Made by a program: the position numbers and the translations under genes. From NCBI GenBank assembly GCA_033807695.1, contig CM066300.1:1860001-1924000 (forward strand): DNA of 64,000 nucleotides, in the 5' to 3' direction. Below the pieces are notes generated by a model. The model saw only the letters and a list, made by a program, of their open reading frames with translations, did no database searches and was not told the DNA's origin. Shown in pieces: positions 22,501 to 36,015 of this stretch; the first letter of the stretch is position 1; the number at the start of each line of letters is the position of its first letter. Source of the DNA: Daedaleopsis sinensis. Its lineage: Eukaryota > Basidiomycota > Agaricomycetes > Polyporales > Polyporaceae.

Positions 22501-23993
22501 ACCGCGACCTGGTGCATACCTTCGACCTCGTCAACATCAATTGGCACAACTTCTTCTCCTTTCACCTGAGCGTCGGGGTCGTCTGTGATCAGGCGAATGC
22601 AAGGAACCTTCTTCTTAGGGAAGCGCCCCCGGTCCGCGTGGGGAACGAGCACCTTCTCGATGAACCCTTCATCCATGAGCTCGCGGAGACGTGCACGAAA
22701 GAACCTCCGATCCGTTCGGGTCGGATTCACAAATCCCTAGATGATCTTGACGGTCAGTACGGTAAATGTCAGCGATCTGGGTCTCACGCACGATTTTGAC
22801 CATGAGGTTATTGGAGGTGTGCATATAGTGTGGGCAGTTTTTGAGCAACTTCGTCATGCGCGACTTCAGCACCGGCAGGCTGGAGAGATGGCGGGCATCG
22901 ATTGGGTCAAAATGCACAGGCGCGAAAGGCTTCGTCTCCTCCTGGTCCGAATCGTCTTCCGAGTCGCCGTCGCCGTCCTTGGCTTGCTCTTCAGATACAG
23001 CCTTCTTCTCCTCGGCAGTGACTTGCTGCCATATAGGGCTCCGCTCGTAGAAGTACTTGTGTACACAAATGTTCGTGCTAACACCGGGTTGGCGCAGCTT
23101 CACGCTGAAAATCATACAGTATTAGCGTATACACACTCGTCAATGGTGAAAGCGCATACACAAAATTCAAGTCCACAAGCTGTTTGATGATGTAGAAGCA
23201 CGTCTTCTGGTCATAGCCAGACTTCTTGCCCAAGTCCAAGACGCTAACCCCGCGGTCCCGCCCTCTCGTAATGATCTGGAGCCCGGTGTATATCATCGGA
23301 GTCAGTTTCGATGGCTATATGCGCACCCCCGGTCAGCCAGCTTCTTTCACGGCCGTAAGGGACTCTCAACCTACGCGTATATGAGATCCTGTCAACGCCG
23401 CGAACGTCGTCTCCGGGTCTACTGCAATCCTCAACTGGTCGCCGTACTGCTGCCTGAGGTCTTCCAGCGGCCGCACAGCTGCATCCAGCACGATGTCCAG
23501 TCCTGTCGCAGGGGGCGGATCTTCTGCGACATCCTCGCCCTTCGCCTTCGACTTCCGGATAGCGCTCGCCTGCGGAGCTATGTACACCTCGGTCGACCCA
23601 CCAGCAGGGATAGTCCCGACGCGTACTCCTGGCTGTTGGACGATCACAGACCAGACGAACGCACAGAACGCATCGTCGACGTTCTGCCCTTGAACTCGAC
23701 TTGACGACGGTTGGGAGTAGAACTCGGCGATAAAGTCCCTCAGCCGTGAGACGTCGCATCCTGGGTTGCAAACCAGGTCAGTATAAGGCAGCCGTGAAAG
23801 ACATCGAGCGTGGAGGACGGAAATGAAATGGACCCTTTTGGGTTCGAACCCGCAGACGAGCGTGTCGTGTCGGAAGACTTCGCGTCTCGGTAGTGCGGCA
23901 CGATCACATGCATGGTAGCAGAAAACGCGTTTGCTCACCCAAGTCACCGTCGAAAGAAAGTTCCCGGAGGCAATGACGGACGAGTTCGTCCAT
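16518..23993 (-). CDS. TFC3: TFC3, B-box-binding subunit of transcription factor TFIIIC
   Basis: Tfc3 (human GTF3C1) recognises the B-box of tRNA genes and helps place TFIIIB for RNA polymerase III. The start is MDELVRHCLRELSFDGDLG, followed after a 169-nt intron by CDVSRLRDFIAEFYSQP. The B-block winged-helix region follows in MIYTGLQIITRGRDRGVSV, then DLGKKSGYDQKTCFYIIKQL. Further helix-turn-helix-like blocks are RRFFRARLRELMDEGFIEKV and LHKQMIDYLTDAGTSGMTLN. A long basic, Ser/Pro-rich linker (21.3-22.0 kb) has three AT-hook motifs. The C-terminal half (16.5-21 kb) includes TRFRSKANLSQSRRENEILR, many short exons and the end FWFLTAGGRRWYQV before the stop. About 13 introns; roughly 2,150-2,200 residues, similar to human TFIIIC220. 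The start is the first ATG giving the family-like N-terminus. Confidence 0.85.
21604..21968 (-). other. three AT-hook motifs in TFC3
   Basis: The linker of TFC3 carries KRGRPRK (21948-21968), KKRGRPPK (about 21785-21810) and KKRGRPRK (about 21604-21630), each a GRP core flanked by Lys/Arg. AT-hooks bind the minor groove of AT-rich DNA. Their presence is read directly; a role in DNA binding by this subunit is inference. Confidence 0.8.
23840..23851. promoter_or_regulatory. B-box-like palindrome in predicted TFC3 intron 1
   Basis: The 12-base perfect palindrome gggttcgaaccc contains ggttcgaaccc, a full match to the RNA polymerase III B-box consensus GGTTCGANNCC that TFIIIC binds. It lies within the predicted first intron of TFC3 (about 23768-23936). 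No paired T-stem, acceptor stem or A-box at a normal distance is visible on either strand, so this is not a tRNA gene. Confidence 0.4.
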
Positions 23994-24469
23994 GTTGCGT
24001 CCCTCAACGCCCCTTGAGCTGCCGTTGGACCCGGGGAGAGGAGTTTCTCCAACTTCAGAATGCGCAGTGTCGACACACACTCAGGGTTGCTGCAAGATCA
24101 ATAGAACAGAGCAGTAATGCGAGTCCAGCGTATGCGTAGGACGAGAAGAGAAGAGGTTAAGAAGGTGAAAACCGACGACGCGCTTTGCGATTACGCCATG
24201 GTGCACAAAGGGCGGCGGCCTGCCTTATCGGGTAGTCCCGGCATCATCCGACAAACCAGCGCCACTTAGAACGGTTCGATGCAGACTCGTCAGAGTCGTC
24301 TGAATATTGTCACCATCTCGGTGCTCATGATCACTAGCACTTGGGTACTTCCGTTTCATCGGCATCCTCTCCGCAGTCTGAGCAGAACACTATATGACCG
24401 ACTTCATCAAGACTACGAAGAAATTACTGTACAAAATCTCTGACTTCGCTCAATACCGCTATCCTTTAT
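23994..24469. other. intergenic between TFC3 start and dehydrogenase stop
   Basis: About 475 bases holding the TFC3 promoter and the 3' end of the dehydrogenase transcript. I see no clear TATA box, RNA gene or repeat. Confidence 0.5.
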
Positions 24470-25658
24470 TTACTCTACCCGCTCACCGAGGACTTCCTCA
24501 GAGAGGTCGCCACATAATTTCCAGAAATTAGCTGCCACAGTCTGGTCCTTCGCCTGGTCGCTCTCCTGGTCGGGCTTGCCGTAAGGCTCCGTGTAGTACT
24601 TGCCCTGAACATATCTCATAGGTGAGTCACAGCCACATACAGGGAACTTGCTGCTGACGCACTTGGTGTTCCTTCCAGTTGCCCTGGTTTATGTCCGTGC
24701 TCACGGCGGCCCACAGACTGGCCTCCGCGCCTTCCTCCGCGCTTTTACCGGCGAGACGGCTCAACTTTTCGACGATCGTTCCCAGAAGCCCGTAAGACTC
24801 TGTCCACGCGTTCTGGACTTCAGTGTTGACCATGCCAGGATGGACCGAGATGGCCAATATCGGGTTGTTCGAATCGGCGAGCTTCCTGCGGACAAGCTCG
24901 GTTGCGAACATAATGAGCCCAAGCTTCGTGCGCCCGTACCTAGCAACGGCGAGTTTCATCAGTGAGTACCGCGTAGACGTGTATTATTCTGACACTTACA
25001 GCTGAATGCCGTCCCCCTTTTCATTGATCTCCTCCTTTGATGCGAACCTGGTGGCGCCAGGCGCGGCACGGTGCAGCTCCGAGCTCTGCATAACGATGCG
25101 GACCGAAGCGGGCGGGGCCAATGAAGCGGTCTTCTTCATCAGACCCAACAGGCGGAGCACCATGACGTAGTGCGCGAGGTTGTTCACCTGCATATATGCG
25201 TCAAGCATCGACTGAGGCCAGGAAAATCAGGCCCAACTTGCCTCAAAATGCCTCTCGATGCCGTCGTCTGTCATTCCGTACGGCGCCTGTCCGACACCCG
25301 CGTTGGCAATCAAGATATCGAGACGGCTCTCCTGCTCGGCGAACTTCTTGGTCCAGCTGTCGACCTTCTTCAGCTGGGCCATGTCGAGCTGATGGTAGGT
25401 GATGGAGCCCTTCGCGCCGCTCTCCTTGAGCGCCTTGTTGATTTCCTCCTCAGCCTGCCTGCCATGTTCGGCGGTGGAGGAAACGAAGTGGACCTTGGCG
25501 TTGTGCTGCGCAAGAGCGGCCACGTCCCAGTACCCGATCCCGGCGGACCCACCAGTGACGAGGGCGACTTTGCCAGTGAGGTCAGGGATCTGGTTCGGTC
25601 TGAACCGCTTGCTCAGGAGGGTAGCGGGGTTGAGCGTGTCGGGCATGAAGGAAGCCAT
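24470..25658 (-). CDS. short-chain dehydrogenase/reductase, retinol-dehydrogenase-like
   Basis: An NAD(P)-dependent oxidoreductase of the SDR superfamily. It begins MASFMPDTLNPATLLSKRFR and has a Rossmann motif VALVTGGSAGIG, then ILIANAGVGQAPYG, the block VNNLAHYVMVLRLLGLMKKT, SVRIVMQSSELHRAAPGA with the catalytic Ser and, after an intron, YGRTKLGLIMFA with the catalytic Tyr and Lys. ISVHPGMVNTEVQNAW follows, and the last exon is GKYYTEPYGKPDQESD to GDLSEEVLGERVE. Four exons, about 335 residues; this arrangement is typical of fungal RDH12/14-like proteins of unknown substrate. An ATATATA at 25783-25789 lies 125 bases upstream of the start, a good TATA position. Confidence 0.88.
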
Positions 25659-26636
25659 GAAGCGTCGAGGGGGAGCTCGTAGAACTGAGATGGAGAGGAT
25701 TTGAGAAGGTGAGTGTGGTGGGCAGGATGAGTGTGGTGGGCAGGATGGTGAGCATCTCGTCACTGGAGCATCGCAGTGGTTAATATATACCATGTCTAAG
25801 TTCTGTGATTCGTTCAACGTCATGACGTCGTCCAGCCTCTCATCGTGGTGCCGACTTGGGCGATGTCTGTGTATGGACATATCTGCGCCTTTCTAGGCCC
25901 ATGCCAATACCCATGACTCTACCATAGACAGTAGTCACTAGACAGCACGCGCGCAGTGACTAGTAACTAGAGATCGCCTACACCCAATTCAGTAGGTTGC
26001 TAAACCGCATTCATGCGAATGGCCCGGATTCCCCAGAGGATCGAGTTCACTGATATTATTGCGGATGTCGAGCTCATAGCGTAAGTAGGTGCAGTCGGGT
26101 CGGACCGCCCAAGCGTCGATGAATACCTTCAACGTGGCGAGTGCGCAACATTCATGCAGCTAACTCAGGAACCATTCACTAGTGGGATCACTCAGAAAAC
26201 GTCGACTGTCTCCGTTGTATCGACATCTTATATCACAATCACAACTCTGCAGAGCACAACGAATAGCTACGCGACTGAGGGAGGAGGCACAATGTAATGC
26301 GGGGAGTAGTGCGGTCTCCAGAGCTAGGTATAAGGTATGACTCGAGAACCCCGATAGAGAAGGGGAAACCGTTGTGAGGGGGTGAGGGGGGCGAGGGTCA
26401 TGATGGTATGCGAGTGTAGAATACAATGAGTATATCGTAAGATCGTGAGGGCGCGTCCCGCAAGACGCATTTTGAATCTCTACTGATAGATAAGTGTCCT
26501 CGAACCTGTCTAAAGCCGCGTTGCGAGGGAGAAGGACCGCCAGAACGAGTAAGGGGAAGAAATGTGCGGGAGAGCAGTCTCCGAGGAAGTGAAGGCGCCT
26601 ATGCGCAGCAGGACCCCGGTGTGCCGTCGGCCGAGC
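25659..26636. other. 978-bp intergenic upstream of the dehydrogenase
   Basis: It holds the dehydrogenase promoter (TATA at 25783-25789; two direct copies of the 20-base unit ggatgagtgtggtgggcagg, overlapping at 25727-25747) and the 3' end of the Ups2-like transcript. At 25932-25962 two 8-base arms (tagtcact and agtgacta) could form a hairpin around a GC-rich loop. No gene is visible. Confidence 0.5.
25783..25789 (-). promoter_or_regulatory. TATA box of the dehydrogenase gene
   Basis: The run ttaatatatac at 25780-25790 reads TATATATTAA-like on the minus strand and is 125 bases upstream of the ATG at 25658. Few genes in the window have so clear a TATA, which suggests a regulated rather than a constitutive gene. 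Confidence 0.5.
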
Positions 26637-27359
26637 TCATTGCGACTGCTGTTCCCTGTTCTCCCATAGCTGCCGGAGGACGTCCGAGAACCCGATTTTT
26701 CCCAGATGTGCGTTCTGCTCGAAACGCTGTACGAGCCAGTTCTCGAGCTTGTCCGCGGCACTGCGCCAGAGCGCGACCCGCGCTTGGATCTCCGCCGTCT
26801 GTTTGAACGTCGTTCTGCCATCCGCGGAGGGCGTGTAGCGGATGCTCTCGTAGCACGTCGCAAACTGTGAGAGGGAGAGGTTCACAGATGTGATCGTGGC
26901 TGTCTTGTTCGCCGGATCGATGAACGACACCTCCCGCACGAAGGCGTCTTCAGAACCGCCGAACAGCTACAGGCAGTGTCAAGGGCGGTGAGCGACCTGG
27001 AGAGGTCATCGGACGACTCTGAACAGTGCGTACCTTAACGATCCATATTGGTGCCTTCTGCTTGCACCCCAGTATCCGCTCCGTCCGAATGACACCGGTT
27101 TGAGGGTCGATGGTACGATCCACGACGTCGATTGTGGCGACATGACTACAATGCGGGTTGGGGTACTTATGCCACATGCCGATGACGACGTGCGACCATG
27201 GGTGACTGCAGATGGGCGAAGAATGTGGGGAAACAGGCGAGCAGACGAGCAGAGAGTGGTAGGGAGAGCGGGGAAAGAGTCATGCATGTTAGCAACATCT
27301 CCTAGCGACCAGTTGAGAGGTACTCACTCATAGTTGAACAACTGGGAGAAATAGTGCAT
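26637..27359 (-). CDS. UPS2: PRELI/MSF1 domain protein, Ups2/Ups3 (SLMO)-type lipid-transfer protein
   Basis: Ups2 with Mdm35 moves phosphatidylserine to the inner mitochondrial membrane for phosphatidylethanolamine synthesis. Three exons give about 180 residues: MHYFSQLFNYDHPWSHVVIG, then MWHKYPNPHCSHVATIDVVD, RTIDPQTGVIRTERILGCKQ, KAPIWIVKLFGGSEDAFVRE, TSVNLSLSQFATCYESIRY, FKQTAEIQARVALWRSAADK and FEQNAHLGKIGFSDVLRQLW. The length, WHKYPNPH and RTERILG follow Ups2/SLMO rather than Ups1. The first intron is long (about 120 nt) and splits an Asp codon. It is the second PRELI gene of the window on the same strand, and is divergent from TIM21 across almost 1 kb. Confidence 0.9.
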
Positions 27360-28343
27360 GATGTTGGGTGTACGGGGTGAATCGAGAGTCTAAGGCGAGA
27401 TGTGGGGTAAGGGCCGAAGTTTAGGTGATATAAGGTATGTCTTGCGGAAGAGGTTTTGAGGGAGAGTGCACACGACGGCGGGAAGGAGAGGTGGATCCAA
27501 TCAGGTGCCAGCATGGAGTATGATAAATTTCGGAGTGCGGCATTGGCCCGCTCGGCCCCATCCCGGTCTCTTCCGAAAGCCCCCTCATTGGCCATCTGAT
27601 CCCGATGACGTCTCCGGCACCGCTCCGCATTCCCTATTATGGTCAGTGGCGGTCCTCCGGGTCCACGCGCTAATTCTGGTCGTGTGCGGACGTTTAGCGG
27701 ACGGTCATTCGGCCACAGTCGCGTCTTCCGTTATTCAAGTCGGGGTATCTCAGTATGATTTCTCGTAGTTAGCAGCGAAGATCACACAGCTTTACCCAGT
27801 AGCATATCGATCAATCTTGAGCTAGAAGGAGGTAATTCAGTATACGAAGTCCTGGTATAGTGCTGCATGATCAATATCTTGGATTGCCAGCGGTAGCGAA
27901 CGACCGCGGGTGGGGAAAATACTGGAAAATACAAATATTCTCTTGGCTACGACTGCGCGAGCTTGAAAGCCGACTCGGGATCGTCGCTGACAGACAGTGA
28001 AATTTCGACAGGATCATACCAGAAAAGAAATGATCAACCATCCTCCATATCCTCCGAGCTGACTGGAGCCAACAGGGAACTAAGAAAAGAGGTTCGCTGT
28101 TCAGAATCTCGACCGTCAACGATAAGTGTAGTCGCGATGAAACATTACGCGACGCGTTCGTCGGTTCGTCGCGGCCGGCGCGCGGTACGCGTCCGTAGCG
28201 CACGTGGGCCTCCCCCTGCATACCGGCGGTTCGCCGTTTCTAAGTTTCTTCCGCGCCTCTGACACCGACCGTGACACTTCTCACCTCACCTCACCTCGAC
28301 CTGATCAGTGACCTGCTGCAGCTTGCATGTACCAGCATCTACG
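27360..28343. other. 984-bp intergenic between divergent UPS2 and TIM21
   Basis: Both genes are transcribed outward from here and both products go to mitochondria. The stretch is a shared upstream region with no convincing coding frame. A GC-rich block (gcggccggcgcgcggtacgc) lies at 28171-28190, about 155 bases before the TIM21 ATG. I see no RNA gene. Confidence 0.5.
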
Positions 28344-29717
28344 ATGAATCTACCCCGTACACCAAGCATACTCCACCATGCGCGCCGACTGTGCAGATCG
28401 CCCTCGGCCCCACACAAGCTCAGCCTGCTCGCGCTCCCTCGCGGGAAGAGGTATGCGACACAGGCCGCACACCTGAAGCCTGGCATGCACCCGGGTGCGG
28501 CGGGGGGGAGCAAGCCGACCGCGGCGTCGCTGCTCTCGAATGCGCTCGACAATACGCAGCGCGGGGCGCGGAGAGAGGACTCCGCTGGGCCGTTCACGCT
28601 GGGCATCACGCCGCCGCGGCCGGACGAGTACAAGCCAGAGAAGAAGTGGTCGGACCTGAGCGTTGGAGGCAAAGGTGCGTCGTCTCTGCATAGTCTCCGA
28701 GGAGCTTGCTGATCTCTCTGTGCATGCGTCACTTAGTTGTGAGGACGACGAAGCGGACGTCGAACCTTGTAGTCATCCTCGCGGGCGCTGGGCTCTCGGT
28801 CGTCCTCGTTTACGCGCTTACTTCCGAGCTGTTTTCGCGCAACTCGCCTACGGTCCTTTACAACAAGTCGTGCGATCTGATCAAGGCTTCGCCCCAAGTG
28901 CGCATTCTTCTCCACCTGCTCTGTGCCCTGCTGACTGTACTTTGCGACATAGGTCCACCAGTACCTCCAGGAGCCCCTCGTATTCCACAACCACCCACCG
29001 TCCGTTTCTCGTCCGCGACATCGCAACCATTATGTCTCATCGCAGATATTTGTCGACTCGAAAGGTCGCGAACATATGTTGCTGAACTTCTATGTGCAAG
29101 GTCGTCAGCCCGGCTCGACAGAACCGTATAGCGTTCCCGAAGATGATGTCGGCGTCTTTGCCAGATCAATACGCCGGGTACAGGAGATGTCGTTGGAGGA
29201 GATGCAGGAGGAGGTGACGAAGCGCGCCCACCGGTTAACGGAGATGTGCAGAGGAATGTTCAGGTTCCTCACTGGAGAGGAGGTTGCAAGACCCTCACCA
29301 CAAGCGGCACCTGTACAGCAGCAAGAGGTGGTGAGGGAGGAGAAGGGGTGGATGTCCTCGGTCACTGGGCTCTTCTCTGGGCTCAAGGGTTCAACGCGCT
29401 CAAGCGGGTCATCACCGGACGCGTCTAATGGGCCCGTATATGGTGAAGGAGAGGTGCATGCGGACCTAGTGATGGTATGTACTTCTGTCAGGTCCTTTCT
29501 CCGGCATACATTGAACCTCTGCGCACAGAATGATCAAGGATACTACGAGTTCCGGTACCTCCTGATCGACATTCCGAGTAAGTCCCGACACATATTCTAC
29601 TCTTGTCCCGAATCTGACGATGTCATCAGACTCTAACATCCGGAATCCACGTCGTGTCTTCATCCAACGACAAAACGGCGTCCAGGAGACGGAGCCAATC
29701 ATACGTTGGCATCGGTA
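28344..29717 (+). CDS. TIM21: TIM21, subunit of the TIM23 presequence translocase
   Basis: Tim21 is an inner-membrane protein that links the TOM and TIM23 complexes and the respiratory chain during protein import. The N-terminus MNLPRTPSILHHARRLCRS is a basic, amphipathic presequence. After the first intron comes the membrane segment LVVILAGAGLSVVLVYAL, then VLYNKSCDLIKASPQ, VHQYLQEPLVFHNHPPSV, RNHYVSSQIFVDSKGREHML and LNFYVQGRQPGS. After a variable Ser/Gly-rich insert (29290-29440) it ends GYYEFRYLLIDIPNSNIRNP followed by RRVFIQRQNG. Five exons and about 385 residues, longer than yeast Tim21 (239) because of the presequence and the insert. The start is the first ATG giving a presequence; it converges with the V-ATPase gene, 189 bases between stops. 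Confidence 0.9.
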
Positions 29718-29906
29718 GCATAACCACCGCATTTTGACCCGCGTTGGGCAATGGATATCGTTTGTGGGCTGCGTTGTATGCACTCACCACTCACCCGATC
29801 GCAGTGTGCATTTGGGTATATCTTGTACATGTATCGAGATGCTCATTACAATACAGATGGATAGTGTCCTGGAGTGGCATTGGCGTGGAAGATCCGTGTT
29901 ACGCAA

Positions 29907-30467
29907 TCATTCTCCGAACAGCTTCTGCACACGCTTCAACACTGAGTCCTTGCTTGGGTCTGTGAAACATTTATGAATGGGGTTCGGGGGCATATAGGAG
30001 ACGGACAGACCATATGGATGATCCTTGGATGGGATTTCAAGGAGGGCAGGGAAGGCGGCTTGGTACTTGTCAACCATGGGGCGTATCTTCTCAGCAACCT
30101 GTCCCTTATGTCGGCGATACAGATGACGCAATAGAACTTCTGAGACGTACATGTTGGTTGATCAAGAGGATGGCGATATCATTTCGGGTGGTGAACTCCT
30201 CGAAAGCGGCTTCAATGACCGGTATTTGCGTCTCTAGGAGAGTAGAATAGGATGAGTTCTCCGAGAGACACATATGTTGCAGCGTGACGCACTGGAGTCG
30301 ACGACAAGGAAGTTCTTCTTCTGGTCCTGCCCGATATTCCCTATACCGGCTAGGAGAAGACCAGTGACCGAATCCTGCTGGATTCAGCACACATATGCTC
30401 AGTTCAAGCAGAGGCATACCTCATCTCCAATGACCGCTAAAAGGTTCCGGTCTTGATGACTGGCCAT
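29907..30467 (-). CDS. VMA7: V-type proton ATPase subunit F (Vma7)
   Basis: Subunit F is part of the central rotor of the V1 sector and couples ATP hydrolysis to proton pumping into vacuole and Golgi. Five short exons give about 120 residues, the family length: [16 protein letters not shown] / [18 protein letters not shown] then [10 protein letters not shown] / [20 protein letters not shown] then ILLINQH / [20 protein letters not shown] then EIPSKDHPY / [17 protein letters not shown]. All introns have GT-AG ends. The start is head-to-head with ECD, 230 bases apart. Confidence 0.95.
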
Positions 30468-30696
30468 GGTGCGTCGCGGAGATCGTTGCAGTCGAAGTTG
30501 CGCTCACCGAGTGTCCGACACGCCTGGAATGGGCATCTGCCTCTCGTCACGTGATGCAGTGCATGACGCGTTTGCGATCGAGATCTGTTTTTGGATGCAG
30601 ACTGACTCTGAGTCTGAGGGATGAAGCTTATTCTTTTGACCGCAACGACCAGCTCGAGCTCTGCTGCGACCCACTCCTCCTATTTACTCTTCGTCT

Positions 30697-33751
<3,055 letters not shown>

Positions 33752-33918
33752 TGACATATGTACATAGCTCATGAAGTTCGTTCTTACGAGTTCAGTTCAC
33801 TCACTGCTCTCCACATCACCATGTGGGGAATCAGAGAATGTGGGTATATAGTTTGTGTACCACCTAACAGTACTAATTGTGGAGCGCCGTGAAGATTCTT
33901 TGCGACGTGACCCAACCC

Positions 33919-35204
33919 TTAAGCCTTCCCGCCGGTAGCGTCACCAGTCTCGCTGACACCTCCACCACCGGCAACGTCTGTGCTTCATAGTTAGCAACCA
34001 GGTACAAGTTGTCAATACGAAGGACTTACTAGAGTCCGCCATGTTGTCGACAGTCCCACCGTAGTTGTAGATACCACCGCCGACGGCGGGGCCAGAGGCA
34101 CCACTGTAAGCGTTACCACCTGGGCCGAGGCCATTGCCGTTACCACCGTCGGCGTCACCAGAGAACGTCGTACCGGCACCACCAGCGGTGTCTACGGATA
34201 GTCGTGGTCAGCTGGTAAACGGGTGGATATCATAATTTGGACTCACTGCCGCCGTCGTTGGTGACCGTGCCCCGGTCGTCGGCATCGTTGACAACCGAAC
34301 CACCAGAGACGTCTGACGTAGCACCACTGTAGGCGCTACCACCCGCAGTGCCCTGATCCTCCGCGCGCCTCTGCACACTGGCAGGGAGAACTGGGCCGGC
34401 GGCGTTACCGCCCATAGCGGTGCCGCTCTCGGAGAAGCCTCCGCCACCAGCGTTGTCTGAAGTGAAATATATTGAGTGCTAACATCACACGAGGTTATGG
34501 CAGGATACTCACTCGCAGTAGTGTTCTCAATGTCAGAGCCGGCGCCGTCTGGGCCGGCGCCGCCCTCTGCAGAGTTGACGACGTTGCCTCCGCGCGAGGC
34601 ACCGGTCGCACCAGTGTAGGCGTTACCACCCGGTCCGTGACCGTTGCCGTTGCCACCGAAGGCGAAACCACTGAACGACGAGCCGGCACCACCGGCAGCG
34701 TCTGTGAAGGTCTATGAGTATCCAAAACGGCTGGAAATCTAATTGTCACGTACTGGACCCGTCGTCGTTGGTGAGGGGACCATTGGTCGCCGCGTTCTGG
34801 ACGTCCCCACCGCTGGAGTCGCTGGCAGCACCCGAGTAGGCGTTACCACCGGCAGAGTACATTTCCATGGAGCGCTTCCCCTTCTTGATGCTAGCACCGT
34901 TCAAGGCCGGCTGGTTGGTCGAATCCTGAGCCTTCTTCATGGCCGCGGTCCGGTGAACCGGGTCCTGGACCTTGTCATTGGTGGCAGGAGCTGCGGGAGC
35001 AGCGCCAGAGAGGCCGGAGAAGAGGGAGCCGACCGGAAGGTCACTGGGCCCGGTGGGACTACGGATGTGGTGCGCGTTGGCGGCGGCCTCGGTAGTGTGA
35101 ACAAGGCCGCTGTCGATCTTGGGCGACGTCGGAGCACCGGAGACGAGCGCAGGGCTAACCGCGGCAGCGGCGAGGATAGAGAAGGCGATGACGGGGCTAC
35201 GCAT
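33919..35204 (-). CDS. secreted glycine-rich repeat protein built from duplicated exons
   Basis: No named family is recognised. The protein has about 355 residues with a signal peptide (MRSPVIAFSILAAAAVSPAL, cut near SGA-PTS). Exon 1 ends in GGNAYSGAASDSSGGDVQN. The next four exons repeat related modules: exon 2 GGNGNGHGPGGNAYTGATG, exon 3 AGGGGFSESGTAMGG then GGSAYSGATSDVSGGSVVN, exon 4 GGNGNGLGPGGNAYSGASG, exon 5 AGGGGVSETGDATGGKA and stop. All four introns are phase 1 and fall inside an Asn codon (A|AC) at the start of each module, so exons 2-4 are symmetrical 1-1 exons. A dibasic KKGKR near the end of exon 1 could be a Kex2-type processing site. A TATA box lies 123 bases upstream. Role unknown; a wall or matrix protein is a guess. 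Confidence 0.8.
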
Positions 35205-36015
35205 GTTGGGCGGGGGACGTTGGTGGGGTCGTGAGAGACGATTAGACGAGACTAGACTAGAGAGGATAAGGAGAAGAGAAAAGAAGTGAGGAGGTGGGAT
35301 GATGACTGCTGAACGCGGAGGGGGGTTTATATACCGACCAGTGCTAGAATTCACATACCGCTGCGTCTTCTGAAGGAGATGGGTCCAAATCGAGAAGACG
35401 TCGACATTTGCCAAACGTAGGCTGGATATTACTCGAAAGAGGACGATAGACCAGGCGGCCCATCGACGGGGGGCCGACCCTGGGGGGCCGTGCTCGGGTC
35501 ATCTGTGATCGAAGAGCTACATATATCAGTGTGAAGGGTAGTTTGTGCTAGCGGGTGGGGTGAATATGTCCGCCATTATGTGTTTGGGTTTTATGCTGTC
35601 AGGTACGTAGGCTCAGTGTGGCTAACGAGGTCAAGGTAGCAGTAAACTTCCTTACATAACGTCGTGCTGTCAGTTGGTTTTCCGTAGCTGAAGTCTGCGT
35701 GGTTAACGTGACAATTCCAGAGTCAGGACCTGGTCAGGACTCCGAGAGGGACGCGTTCACGATTAACGTTGACAGTGACTTCAGTAATGGGTCTCGGACG
35801 ATCGCCGATAGGCGCGTCACCGTGACGGTCGCGTCTCAGCGTGGGAAACACTCAGTCAAGCGCCCGAACGTGACTCGGCGCAGCCTCGCCGTTCACGGTC
35901 ATGGTGGTTAACGACGCTGTGGCGTCTGGTCTGTCACTTGTACCTCTACCACCTACACCCATCCGACATCGTTCCAGCGAGGGCTCTCTTTCCCAAGGCC
36001 GCATGGTCTAGCGCT
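35205..36015. other. 811-bp intergenic between divergent genes
   Basis: It holds the promoter of the secreted protein (TATA at 35327) and, on the other side, that of the RING gene. GGGGGCC-type clusters occur at 35470-35490. A 70-codon plus frame at 35699-35911 (start ATG near 35731 in another frame, GTG at the listed start) has no family features and is not called. Confidence 0.5.
35327..35334 (-). promoter_or_regulatory. TATA box of the secreted repeat protein
   Basis: tttatata on the plus strand is TATATAAA on the minus strand, 123 bases upstream of the ATG at 35204 and directly followed by a pyrimidine-rich tract, a standard fungal core promoter. Confidence 0.7.

Noticed and set aside
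23821..23870. tRNA gene suggested by the ggttcgaaccc T-loop motif
   Set aside because: The flanking bases do not pair as a T-stem, and no acceptor stem, anticodon arm or A-box is found at normal spacing on either strand.
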